Below, piece by piece: positions 16,563-24,668 of a DNA stretch of 64,000 nt. The DNA comes from Castellaniella daejeonensis. Lineage in GTDB: Bacteria; Pseudomonadota; Gammaproteobacteria; Burkholderiales; Burkholderiaceae_B. Positions within the stretch are counted from its first letter, which is position 1, and each line of letters begins with the position of its first letter. Location: contig NZ_BAAAFN010000013.1 of assembly GCF_039523555.1 (NCBI RefSeq), positions 44,505 through 108,504 on the forward strand. Reading direction: 5' to 3'. Under the pieces are notes generated by a model. It saw only the letters and a list, made by a program, of their open reading frames with translations. It was not told the DNA's origin and did not search any database. The position numbers and the translations under genes were made by a program.

Positions 16563-18455
16563 ATGGCCTTCGACCAAACAACAAGAAACCGCCTACAGCG
16601 CTTCGTCAACGACGCGCGGCGTGTGCTGGAAGAGGAATTCACCCGCCAGCTGCAGAACGACTACGGCATGGACCCGAATGCGGGATCTGTCGCCGAGCTT
16701 GCCAGTCTGCGCCATATCAACGACGCCCAGCGCGAAACCGCCCGCATCCTGCGCGACACGCTGGCGCACTACACCGCCAGTGGCGACATGAACGCCATGC
16801 AGGGGCTGGATCGCATCGTGCGCGAACAGGCCTTCACCGTGCTTAACCGCCTGGCGGCGCTGCGTATGGCGGAAGCGCGTGGCCTGTTGGTCGAATCAGT
16901 CGGCAACGGCTTTCAGGCTAAGGGCTTTCAGCTCTACGTGCGCCTGGCTGGCACCGGCCTGGGCGAAACCGGCGATGCCTACCGCGTGTATTTGTTCAGC
17001 GTGTTCGATGAACTTGCGCAAGACCTGCCGGGCCTGTTCGACCGCTACTCACCGCAGGGCCGCCTGTTCCCGCGCGAGGCCGCGCTGCTGCAAGTGCTGA
17101 ACCTGATCAACGATGCCGACATCGCCCCGCTGTGGAGCGAGGATGAAACCATCGGCTGGATCTACCAGTACTTCAACTCCAAGGAAGAGCGCAAGGCGAT
17201 GCGCGATGCCAGTCAGGCACCGCGCAACAGCCGAGAACTGGCGGTACGCAACCAGTTCTTCACGCCGCGCTATGTGGTCGAGTTTCTGGTGGACAACACG
17301 CTCGGGCGTCTCTGGTTCAACGCCACGGGCGGGGCCACCGGCCTGCGCGATCGCTGCCAATACTTGCTGGTGAAACCGGACGAAACGCCACAAGTCTCCA
17401 CCAAGCTGCGCGACCCGCGCACACTGAAGCTGCTGGACCCGGCCTGCGGCTCCATGCACTTCGGCCTGTATGCCTTCGACCTGTTCGCCGAGATCTACCG
17501 CGAAGCCTGGACCTGGGAGAAAGAACACGGCCCCGGCTCGTTGGATGTCTCGACCCAGCCCCAGGCTGCATTCAAGCCACTGAGCCAGACCTACGAGGAC
17601 GAGGCGGCATTTCTGCGCGACGTGCCGCGTCTGATCATCGAACACAACATCTATGGCGTGGACATCGACCCGCGCGCCGCGCAGATCGCTTCGTTGGCGC
17701 TGTGGCTGCGGGCGCAGCGTGCCTGGCACGATGCAGGCGTCAAGGCAAAAGACCGCCCTTTGATTGGGCGCGGCCATGTGGTCGCCGCCATTGCGCCACC
17801 GGCAGAGCGTGAGTTGCGGCAGCAGTTTGCGGCTAACCTCGATAAGCGCGATGCAGAGCTGTTCGAGAAGACCCTGCAACTGCTGAAGGGCCTGCCGGAG
17901 TTGGGCGTGCTGCTCCAGGTTGAGCGCGAGTTGCCTCACTTGATTCGCCAGGTCTATGTGGGCAAAGGCACCGGCCTGTTTGCTGCGCAGGAGCAGGAGA
18001 ACTGGCAGCAGGCAGAGGCACGGCTGCGTGATGCGCTCACCGAATTCGCCCAGGCCGCCAAGTCAACGTATCAGGGACGCCTTTTTGCACAAGATGCCCT
18101 GCAAGGTCTCCGGCTCATTGACTTGTGCCGCGAAGTGTTTGATGTGGTGGTAATGAATCCGCCGTTTGGCGCACTGGCTGCCAACACAAAGAACCAGCTC
18201 GCCAAAGCCTACCCGCGCAGCAAGAACGACCTGCTGGCCATCATGGTCGAGCGTGGCCTGGAACTGCTGCGCTCTGGAGGGCGCATTGGCGCCATTACAT
18301 CGCGCACTTGCTTCTTCCTCTCTAGTTTTCAGAAGTGGCGGGAGGGTGTGGTGCTGGGCGTTGCCCGCCCCGAAGTGATGGCCGACCTTGGGCTTGGAGT
18401 AATGGACGATGCAATGGTCGAGGCTGCTGCCTATGTATTGGAGAAACAGGCATGA
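16563..18455 (+). CDS. pglX: PglX N-terminal part: BREX adenine-specific DNA methyltransferase
   Basis: A 630-residue protein matching the first half of type 1 PglX, which adds N6-methyladenine to host DNA to mark self. Start at 16563 with AGGAA upstream. The S-adenosylmethionine motif I DPACGSMHF begins at D292 and the catalytic motif IV NPPFG is at 532-536. The chain ends LEKQA at TGA 18453-18455. The remaining sequence of a normal ~1,225-residue PglX continues in the -1 frame from an overlapping ATG at 18452. One extra A before that ATG would rejoin the frames, so this is either a recent frameshift or a true two-ORF arrangement. Confidence 0.92.
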   Translation: MAFDQTTRNRLQRFVNDARRVLEEEFTRQLQNDYGMDPNAGSVAELASLRHINDAQRETARILRDTLAHYTASGDMNAMQGLDRIVREQAFTVLNRLAALRMAEARGLLVESVGNGFQAKGFQLYVRLAGTGLGETGDAYRVYLFSVFDELAQDLPGLFDRYSPQGRLFPREAALLQVLNLINDADIAPLWSEDETIGWIYQYFNSKEERKAMRDASQAPRNSRELAVRNQFFTPRYVVEFLVDNTLGRLWFNATGGATGLRDRCQYLLVKPDETPQVSTKLRDPRTLKLLDPACGSMHFGLYAFDLFAEIYREAWTWEKEHGPGSLDVSTQPQAAFKPLSQTYEDEAAFLRDVPRLIIEHNIYGVDIDPRAAQIASLALWLRAQRAWHDAGVKAKDRPLIGRGHVVAAIAPPAERELRQQFAANLDKRDAELFEKTLQLLKGLPELGVLLQVERELPHLIRQVYVGKGTGLFAAQEQENWQQAEARLRDALTEFAQAAKSTYQGRLFAQDALQGLRLIDLCREVFDVVVMNPPFGALAANTKNQLAKAYPRSKNDLLAIMVERGLELLRSGGRIGAITSRTCFFLSSFQKWREGVVLGVARPEVMADLGLGVMDDAMVEAAAYVLEKQA

Positions 18456-20338
18456 CAATCTTTCTACGCCTGCTAGCGGACAAAGATAAAGCCACTAATT
18501 TGCTGGTCAGTTGCAGCGCCTTGCGTACAGGACAGAGTGATGCGCGGTCATTTCAGGTGGCGCCGGAATCGTTCCGGGCAGTACCGGGCTCGCCATTCGC
18601 TTATTGGGTGAGCGGAGAGGTACGTGAAAAGTTCAGCCAATTTGACAGATTTGAGTGTGATGGCCGGTTCGTAAAACACGGGCTTACGACTGGAAACGAC
18701 GATCGTTTCCTGCGGGCATGGTGGGAATCTATGAACCCTGATGGGTGGTTGCCGTTTGCAAAAGGCGGCAGTCATTCACCTTACTATGCGGACCAACAGC
18801 TCCTCCTGAATTGGGTGGATGAAGGGGTCGAGTTGCGGGCTGGCTATCAAACAAAGGCGATCGCTGGCACACGGCTTGACGGTAATGAGTATTTCGGTCG
18901 CAAGGGGTTGACGTGGCCGCTGCGATCGCGAAGCTTTTCACCTCAAGCACTGGCGAGCGCAAGTAGCTTTTCAGCCCGTGGATACTGCGCATTCTTCCCA
19001 GAGGGAGATGAATTGACGGCGCTGGCGTTATTTAATAGTCAAGCCTTTGATTATCTCTTTAAGGTTGCTCTAGGTCGCTTTGGGTTCCCCGAGTTTATCG
19101 TCGGTATTTTGCAGTTGCTTCCCTGGCCCTCGATTGGAGATGCACAATCATCTCAGCTGGCAAGATTGTCGTGCCGCGCCTGGTCCCTCAAGCGCACATT
19201 GGACACCATCGAAGAGACCTCTCATGCGTTTGCGCTGCCTGCCGCGCTGCGCTCTCGCCTGGGCGATTACGACCCGCCCGCTATTGAAGCAGAGCTTGCT
19301 CGCATTCAGGCTGAGATCGACGCCATCGCCTTCGACCTCTACGGCTTTTCCGAAACCGACCGCACCGCCGTACAGGCCAGCCAGGGGGCGGCGAGCGCAG
19401 CGGACGAACTCCCCGACGAGGAGGCCGACGACGAAGACCGCGTAGCGCCGGTCGACCACACGGCGGGCCTGTTAAGTTGGACTGTCGGCGTGGCATTTGG
19501 CCGTTTCGACTGGCGCTTGGCCATCGGCGAGCGCGCCGCACCTGCCGAGCCGGAACCCTTCGAGCCACTGCCTGCCAAGAGCCCAGGCATGCTGCCGGGC
19601 GGGGCCGCGCCCTTCCATGTGCACGAAGGCATCCTGGTGGACGACCAAGGGCACCCGCATGACCTCGCGCGTCTGGTGGAGGAGGTATTGGCTCGCGTGG
19701 ATATCGCGGTGCCGGAAGACGTGCGTCGCTGGCTGCAACGGGATTTCTTTGCTTTCCACCTGCAGCGCTACTCCAAGAGCCGCCGCAAAGCGCCCATCTA
19801 CTGGCCGCTGACCACCACCTCCGGCAGCTACACGCTGTGGGTCTATTACCCCAGTCTCACCAGTCAGACGCTGTACACCGCCATCAACGACTTCGTCGAA
19901 CCCAAGCTTAAACAAGTCGGCGCTGACGTGACGGCGCTGCGCAACAAAGGTTCGGCCCGCACGCGCGACGACGAAAAGCAGTTCGAGGCCCTGCAAGCCT
20001 TCGAGCTGGAGTTGATCGAGCTGCGCGACACCCTGCTCAAGCTCGCGCCCACCTACAAGCCAAACCACGACGACGGCGTGCAGATCAGTGCCGCGCGATT
20101 GTGGCAGTTGTTCCGCCACAAGCCCTGGCAGAAGGTGCTCAAAGACACCTGGGCCAAGCTGGAAAAGGGCGATTACGACTGGGCGCACCTGGCGATGAAC
20201 TACTGGCCCGAGCGCGTGCGTGAGAAGTGCAAAACCGATAAGAGCCTGGCCATCGCGCACGGGCTGGAGGATTTGTACATCGAGCTCGAGGCAGCGCCGA
20301 AGAAGGCACGCAAGAAGAAGGCTGGGGGCGACGAATGA
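18452..20338 (+). CDS. pglX: PglX C-terminal part: specificity and C-terminal domains
   Basis: A 628-residue continuation of PglX (630 + 628 approximates one full-length PglX). It starts at an ATGA overlap with no good separate ribosome site, so expression would rely on termination-reinitiation. Residues ~1-230 form the likely target-recognition region, including GRFVKHGLTTGNDDRF and YFGRKGLTWP. This DNA (about 18,440-19,140) is visibly more AT-rich than its flanks, as if exchanged by recombination. After a DE-rich linker come conserved C-terminal blocks such as LSWTVGVAFGRFDWR and IYWPLTT. It has no methyltransferase motifs of its own. Confidence 0.88.
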   Translation: MTIFLRLLADKDKATNLLVSCSALRTGQSDARSFQVAPESFRAVPGSPFAYWVSGEVREKFSQFDRFECDGRFVKHGLTTGNDDRFLRAWWESMNPDGWLPFAKGGSHSPYYADQQLLLNWVDEGVELRAGYQTKAIAGTRLDGNEYFGRKGLTWPLRSRSFSPQALASASSFSARGYCAFFPEGDELTALALFNSQAFDYLFKVALGRFGFPEFIVGILQLLPWPSIGDAQSSQLARLSCRAWSLKRTLDTIEETSHAFALPAALRSRLGDYDPPAIEAELARIQAEIDAIAFDLYGFSETDRTAVQASQGAASAADELPDEEADDEDRVAPVDHTAGLLSWTVGVAFGRFDWRLAIGERAAPAEPEPFEPLPAKSPGMLPGGAAPFHVHEGILVDDQGHPHDLARLVEEVLARVDIAVPEDVRRWLQRDFFAFHLQRYSKSRRKAPIYWPLTTTSGSYTLWVYYPSLTSQTLYTAINDFVEPKLKQVGADVTALRNKGSARTRDDEKQFEALQAFELELIELRDTLLKLAPTYKPNHDDGVQISAARLWQLFRHKPWQKVLKDTWAKLEKGDYDWAHLAMNYWPERVREKCKTDKSLAIAHGLEDLYIELEAAPKKARKKKAGGDE

Positions 20339-22143
20339 TCAGTAGTGTTCAGGATTACCCAGTCAGCCACTATTTCAACCCGGATGCTGCGCAGCGGTTC
20401 TTTATCCCAAAGTATCAGCGCGAGTACGTGTGGAAACCGAGGGACTGGGAGGCGCTGTTCAATGATCTGGAGGATTCCCCAAAGGGGCATTTCCTGGGCT
20501 CGATCATCTGCGTGAACAACCAGAAGGATTCGATGGCGGGAGGACGTCTGGAGCTGATCGATGGTCAGCAGCGTTTCACCACGATCAGCCTGCTGTTCTG
20601 CGCGCTCTACGACCGGCTGAAGGCCCATCCTGACCCGGATGACGACTTCAATGTTGAGATGGTAAACCTCAAGAACCGGCTCTTTATCAAGTCGACCAAT
20701 CAGTGGCGCTTTGAGCCCAGCGAACAGGCACAGAATAAGGCCGACTTCCAGAAGGTACTGAGTGACCTCTTCCCGAAGCTAGTCTCCGCGCCCAAGGGCC
20801 TGAGCTATTTCGGCAATCGCCGTATCGCCAAAGCGTATAGCTATTTCCGCGAGCGCCTGCAGCCGCTGAGTATAGAGCAAGCATTGGAGCTTCTGGATAA
20901 GCTGAAGGCGGCAATCCTGGTCAAGATCGAGGTACCCAGCCACTCGGATGCCTTCGTGCTTTTCGAGACGATCAACAACCGTGGCATTCCACTCTCCGCC
21001 ATCGACATAATCAAGAACAACCTGCTAGCCGAATTGGACAAGCGTCCCGATTACGGCATCGACCGGGCGTTTGACGAGTGGAAAGACCTGATTGACCTGT
21101 TGCCCGACCCGGCTGTTCAGGAGCGCTTTCTGCGCCAGCTGTACAACATGTTCAAGTACCTCAAGCGGGTCGAGGTCAAAGGCTGCACCCGCGCCACGCG
21201 CTCGAACCTGATCACCATCTACGACACCCTGCTGCGCAAGCGTCCGGTCTGGCTGTTCGGTGCGCTTCAGGCCAAGGGAAAAACCTACTCGGCACTGCTC
21301 AACCCCGCCGTGGCACGAGGGAACTGGGGCGAAGCTGCCGCAGCAGCCTTGCAAGACCTGCAACGCCTGGGGGCCGCGCCGGCTTACGCATTCTTGCTGT
21401 GGGCCAGCCAGGTGGCGCAGAGCCAGAAATGGACTGAGGGTGATGCAGTGAGCCGTCTGGCCACTTTGCTCACCAAGTGGTTCTTTTGGCGCAACCTCAC
21501 CGATATGCCACCCACCCGCGAACTCGACCCGATGTTCATGGAACTGGTCGGCCACTTGCTGACGCAGATTCGCAGTGACGAGATCACGACGCTGGAAGGC
21601 TTCATCCAGCAAACCAGTGATTGGTTGCTGGCACGAGCAGCCCCGCAGGATGTTTGCGAGTCGCGCTTCAAGGGCGATGTGTACCTTGAGAACTACGAGG
21701 CCACGCGGTTCATGCTGTGCAAGCTGGAGGAGACGCACCAAACCCGGGAAAACAAACGCGACCTATGGGCGCACGACGCCAATGATCGCCCCGTATTCAC
21801 CGTCGAACACATCCTGCCGAAGACCGAGAACCTGGGACCGGGGTGGGTGACGATGCTCGAAGGGGATCAGAATGGCACTGCGGCTGCCATTCGCGAGCGC
21901 TGTGCTCACCAGCTCGGCAACCTGACCCTGAGTGGCTACAACTCCAAGCTCGGCACGATGGAATTCTTGAAAAAGCGGGATCGCAAGAACGACCAGGGCG
22001 ATTTCATTGGCTACCGCAATGGCTTGTACCTGAATGCGGACTTAGCCAGCCGCGATGATTGGAACGAGGCCGCCATTACGGCGCGAACAGACAAGATGCT
22101 CAAGGAGGTGATGTCCATCCTGAGCCTGCGGGGGGACAAATGA
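20335..22143 (+). CDS. GmrSD-family type IV restriction enzyme, BrxU-like (DUF262-DUF1524)
   Basis: A 602-residue fused GmrS-GmrD protein predicted to cut phage DNA with modified cytosines in an NTP-dependent way. The DUF262 half has YQREYVWKPRDWEALF, the ParB-like nucleotide motif DGQQR at 76-80 and FETINNRGIPLSAIDIIKN. The DUF1524 half has the HNH pattern EHILPKTE (H492), then HQLGNLTLSGYNSKLG (525-540). All key motifs are intact. In Escherichia fergusonii the related BrxU is encoded inside a BREX operon and complements it against phages that escape by modification; here the gene lies between pglX and pglZ, with ATGA overlaps on both sides. Confidence 0.88.
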   Translation: MISSVQDYPVSHYFNPDAAQRFFIPKYQREYVWKPRDWEALFNDLEDSPKGHFLGSIICVNNQKDSMAGGRLELIDGQQRFTTISLLFCALYDRLKAHPDPDDDFNVEMVNLKNRLFIKSTNQWRFEPSEQAQNKADFQKVLSDLFPKLVSAPKGLSYFGNRRIAKAYSYFRERLQPLSIEQALELLDKLKAAILVKIEVPSHSDAFVLFETINNRGIPLSAIDIIKNNLLAELDKRPDYGIDRAFDEWKDLIDLLPDPAVQERFLRQLYNMFKYLKRVEVKGCTRATRSNLITIYDTLLRKRPVWLFGALQAKGKTYSALLNPAVARGNWGEAAAAALQDLQRLGAAPAYAFLLWASQVAQSQKWTEGDAVSRLATLLTKWFFWRNLTDMPPTRELDPMFMELVGHLLTQIRSDEITTLEGFIQQTSDWLLARAAPQDVCESRFKGDVYLENYEATRFMLCKLEETHQTRENKRDLWAHDANDRPVFTVEHILPKTENLGPGWVTMLEGDQNGTAAAIRERCAHQLGNLTLSGYNSKLGTMEFLKKRDRKNDQGDFIGYRNGLYLNADLASRDDWNEAAITARTDKMLKEVMSILSLRGDK

Positions 22144-24668
22144 CGATTGCGGAATTCATTCGAGAAAGCGTGCTGCGGCCGCGCCTGAAGCAAGCTGGCG
22201 CCTTGGTGGTTTACGACGCCGACAAGCGTTACCGCGAGCAGTGTTTCGATCTGGCGGCCGACAAGGTCCGGGTGGTGGATGCGTCTGAGAGCAGCATCGA
22301 AAGCCGTGAGGCAGCGTTACTGGCACTGCGCGAGGTGGGGCAACCCAAAGCACCGCTGGAAGGTGTGTTGATCTATGTGCCTGCCAAGCGCCCCGAAACC
22401 GACGAGCAGAAGCAGGCTGATCCATTCGCCCTGTACGCAGAATGCGGTGCGGTGTTCCCGCAAGACGATGGCGACGAGTATCTGAGCCTGTGCCTGCGCG
22501 CCAGGCCGGATCACGCGACCGAGATTCGGCAGGTGTTTGCCACTTCTCCCTCTGGGCCGACCTTTGCAGTGATCGATGCCATTGGCGGCGGTGTGAGCTG
22601 GCCCCAGTTGCGAGCCACGTTGCGGGTGGAGTCGGGTCGCGAGATTCTGGCCGCACTGCTGGCCCCGAGTATCAGCCAATCCGAAGCGCTCAAGGGACAG
22701 GAAGGCTGGGTGCAAGAGGCGCGTGATTTCCTCCGAGCCACCTTGGGCCTGAGCGTGAAGACGCGCGGCAAGACCTGGTCTGCCCTGGCGGATGAACTGT
22801 GGCGCTATGTGCTGTTCAGCGAGTTCGTGTTTGATTTGCCGGTGGCACTGCCGGAGACCCTGAAGGGTGTGCCACACGCACCGATGGAAGCCAGACCCAT
22901 CGTCGAGGATGTGTGCGACCGTCTGCGCAGCGATCCGAAGGCACGCGCGGCGTACATCGAGCGCGCCGAGGCCATTGAGGCGGAACTCAATCTGAGCGAT
23001 CTATGTGGGGCGATTGAAGACCTGGGCGAGCGCGACACCTTTCCCTTCGAGGAGCGGACCTTCCTGCGCACTGCGATCAAGGGCATTGTCAGCGGCGACA
23101 CCGATGCCACGCGCCGTGTGCTGACCCGCCATAAGAGCTCGGTATGGCTCGGCAAGGGCGAAAGCCAGGCCCAGTGGGAGTTGGTGCGGTCTGGCTTGAG
23201 CCTGGTTGAGGCCTGCGACGATTTTGAGCGCCAGCTGCCGGATCACGCCCGTTCGCAAGCGGAGCTGATCGACTTCTACCTGGGTAGCCTACGCGAGGCA
23301 GATCGCTTGCAACGCGAGTTTGAGCAAGCGGCGGGCGACTTCCTTGACCCGCATGGCCTGATGCATGAAGTGATCAGTCAGGCCCGCGCCCGCTATAGGC
23401 GTCTGGCGGAAAAGGTTCAGGGCGTGTTTGTGAAGCACGTCGAGACTACGGGATGGCCGCCGACTGGGCGACTGGCCAACGCCGATGCCTTTGATCGCCT
23501 TGTGGCAGATCGCCTCAAGGAAAGCGGGCGCAAGGTGGCCTACCTGATGGTGGACGCCCTGCGTTACGAGTTGGGCGTGGCCCTCGAAAAGCTGCTGGCG
23601 GAAGACGGTCCCGTCGAGCTGCAAGCGGCCTATGCGCAGTTGCCGACCATCACCCTAGTGGGCATGGCGAGCTTGCTGCCGGGCGCTCGCACGGGGCTGA
23701 CCTTGTCGCTGGAGAATGATTCCCTGGTGCCTAAGCTGGCGGGCGCGCCGGTGAGCAACGTCCCGCAACGCATGGGTGTGCTGGCCAAGCGGTATGGCGA
23801 TCGGTTCGCGGAATTGCCGCTGAATGACTTTGTTCGCGGTAAGCCGAAGATTGCCGAAACCGTCGACCTGCTGGTGCTGCGCTCTACGGAAATCGATAGC
23901 CAACTGGAAAGCAACCCGGAAACGACGCTGGGCCTGATCCCAGGCACGCTCAAGCTGATCCGCGTGGCACTGCATAAGCTTCGTGGCATGGGCTTCAAAG
24001 AGGCGGTGATCGTCACCGACCACGGCTTCTTCCTCAATGCGCAAGCGGAAGCTGGTGATGTGTGCGTGAAACCGCAAGGGAAATGGCCGGTGAATGCCCA
24101 TGACCGCATGATGCTGGGCGACGGCACAGCAGATGGTCACAGCCTGGTGGTCAGTGCAGAGAAGGTCGGTATTCGCGGTGATTTCACCCAAGTGGCACTA
24201 CCGCGCAGCATGGCTCCTTATCGCTCAGGGCACCTGTACTTCCACGGCGGCGCATCCCTGGCCGAGGCCGTTGTGCCGGTGCTGGTGGCCAGGCTGGATA
24301 CCGCCGCCCATGCGGAATTGCGCAAGGTGGTGGTGGAGCTGAGCTACAAGAACGGCGCCAAACGAATCACTACGCGATTGCCGGTCATCGAAGTGATACT
24401 GGTGGCCGACGACATGTTCTCGCAAGACATGAACGTGGAGATCTTGCTGGAAGCGCAAGACAGCAAGGGCAATGTGGTGGGAGAGCCACGCCCAGGCGGC
24501 GACGTGAACCCCGCGACCAGAACCGTGACCCTGATGCCAGGCCAGCGCAAGCAGATTGCGCTGCGGATGGATGATGAGTTCAGAGGCAAGTTCGCAGTCA
24601 AAGCGCTGAACCCGACGACTCTGGCGGCCTACAGCAATCTGGCGCTTGAAACCGACTATACGGAATGA
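22140..24668 (+). CDS. pglZ: BREX alkaline phosphatase-fold protein PglZ
   Basis: An 842-residue type 1 PglZ, starting at the ATG of an ATGA overlap at 22140. The alkaline-phosphatase superfamily core lies in residues ~460-700: VAYLMVDALRYE with the metal-ligand Asp near 470, and VTDHGFF with Asp-His near 626. The N-terminal half is a helical BREX-specific region and the C-terminal ~120 residues are beta-rich. PglZ is a core BREX protein and partners PglX; characterised members show metal-dependent nuclease activity. It ends in an ATGA overlap with brxL. Confidence 0.94.
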   Translation: MTIAEFIRESVLRPRLKQAGALVVYDADKRYREQCFDLAADKVRVVDASESSIESREAALLALREVGQPKAPLEGVLIYVPAKRPETDEQKQADPFALYAECGAVFPQDDGDEYLSLCLRARPDHATEIRQVFATSPSGPTFAVIDAIGGGVSWPQLRATLRVESGREILAALLAPSISQSEALKGQEGWVQEARDFLRATLGLSVKTRGKTWSALADELWRYVLFSEFVFDLPVALPETLKGVPHAPMEARPIVEDVCDRLRSDPKARAAYIERAEAIEAELNLSDLCGAIEDLGERDTFPFEERTFLRTAIKGIVSGDTDATRRVLTRHKSSVWLGKGESQAQWELVRSGLSLVEACDDFERQLPDHARSQAELIDFYLGSLREADRLQREFEQAAGDFLDPHGLMHEVISQARARYRRLAEKVQGVFVKHVETTGWPPTGRLANADAFDRLVADRLKESGRKVAYLMVDALRYELGVALEKLLAEDGPVELQAAYAQLPTITLVGMASLLPGARTGLTLSLENDSLVPKLAGAPVSNVPQRMGVLAKRYGDRFAELPLNDFVRGKPKIAETVDLLVLRSTEIDSQLESNPETTLGLIPGTLKLIRVALHKLRGMGFKEAVIVTDHGFFLNAQAEAGDVCVKPQGKWPVNAHDRMMLGDGTADGHSLVVSAEKVGIRGDFTQVALPRSMAPYRSGHLYFHGGASLAEAVVPVLVARLDTAAHAELRKVVVELSYKNGAKRITTRLPVIEVILVADDMFSQDMNVEILLEAQDSKGNVVGEPRPGGDVNPATRTVTLMPGQRKQIALRMDDEFRGKFAVKALNPTTLAAYSNLALETDYTE

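Noticed and set aside
18335..18451. An upstream extension of the second pglX ORF to an earlier start
   Set aside because: It reads out of frame through the first pglX ORF with Cys/Gly/Arg-rich sequence. Homology to PglX begins only after ATG 18452.
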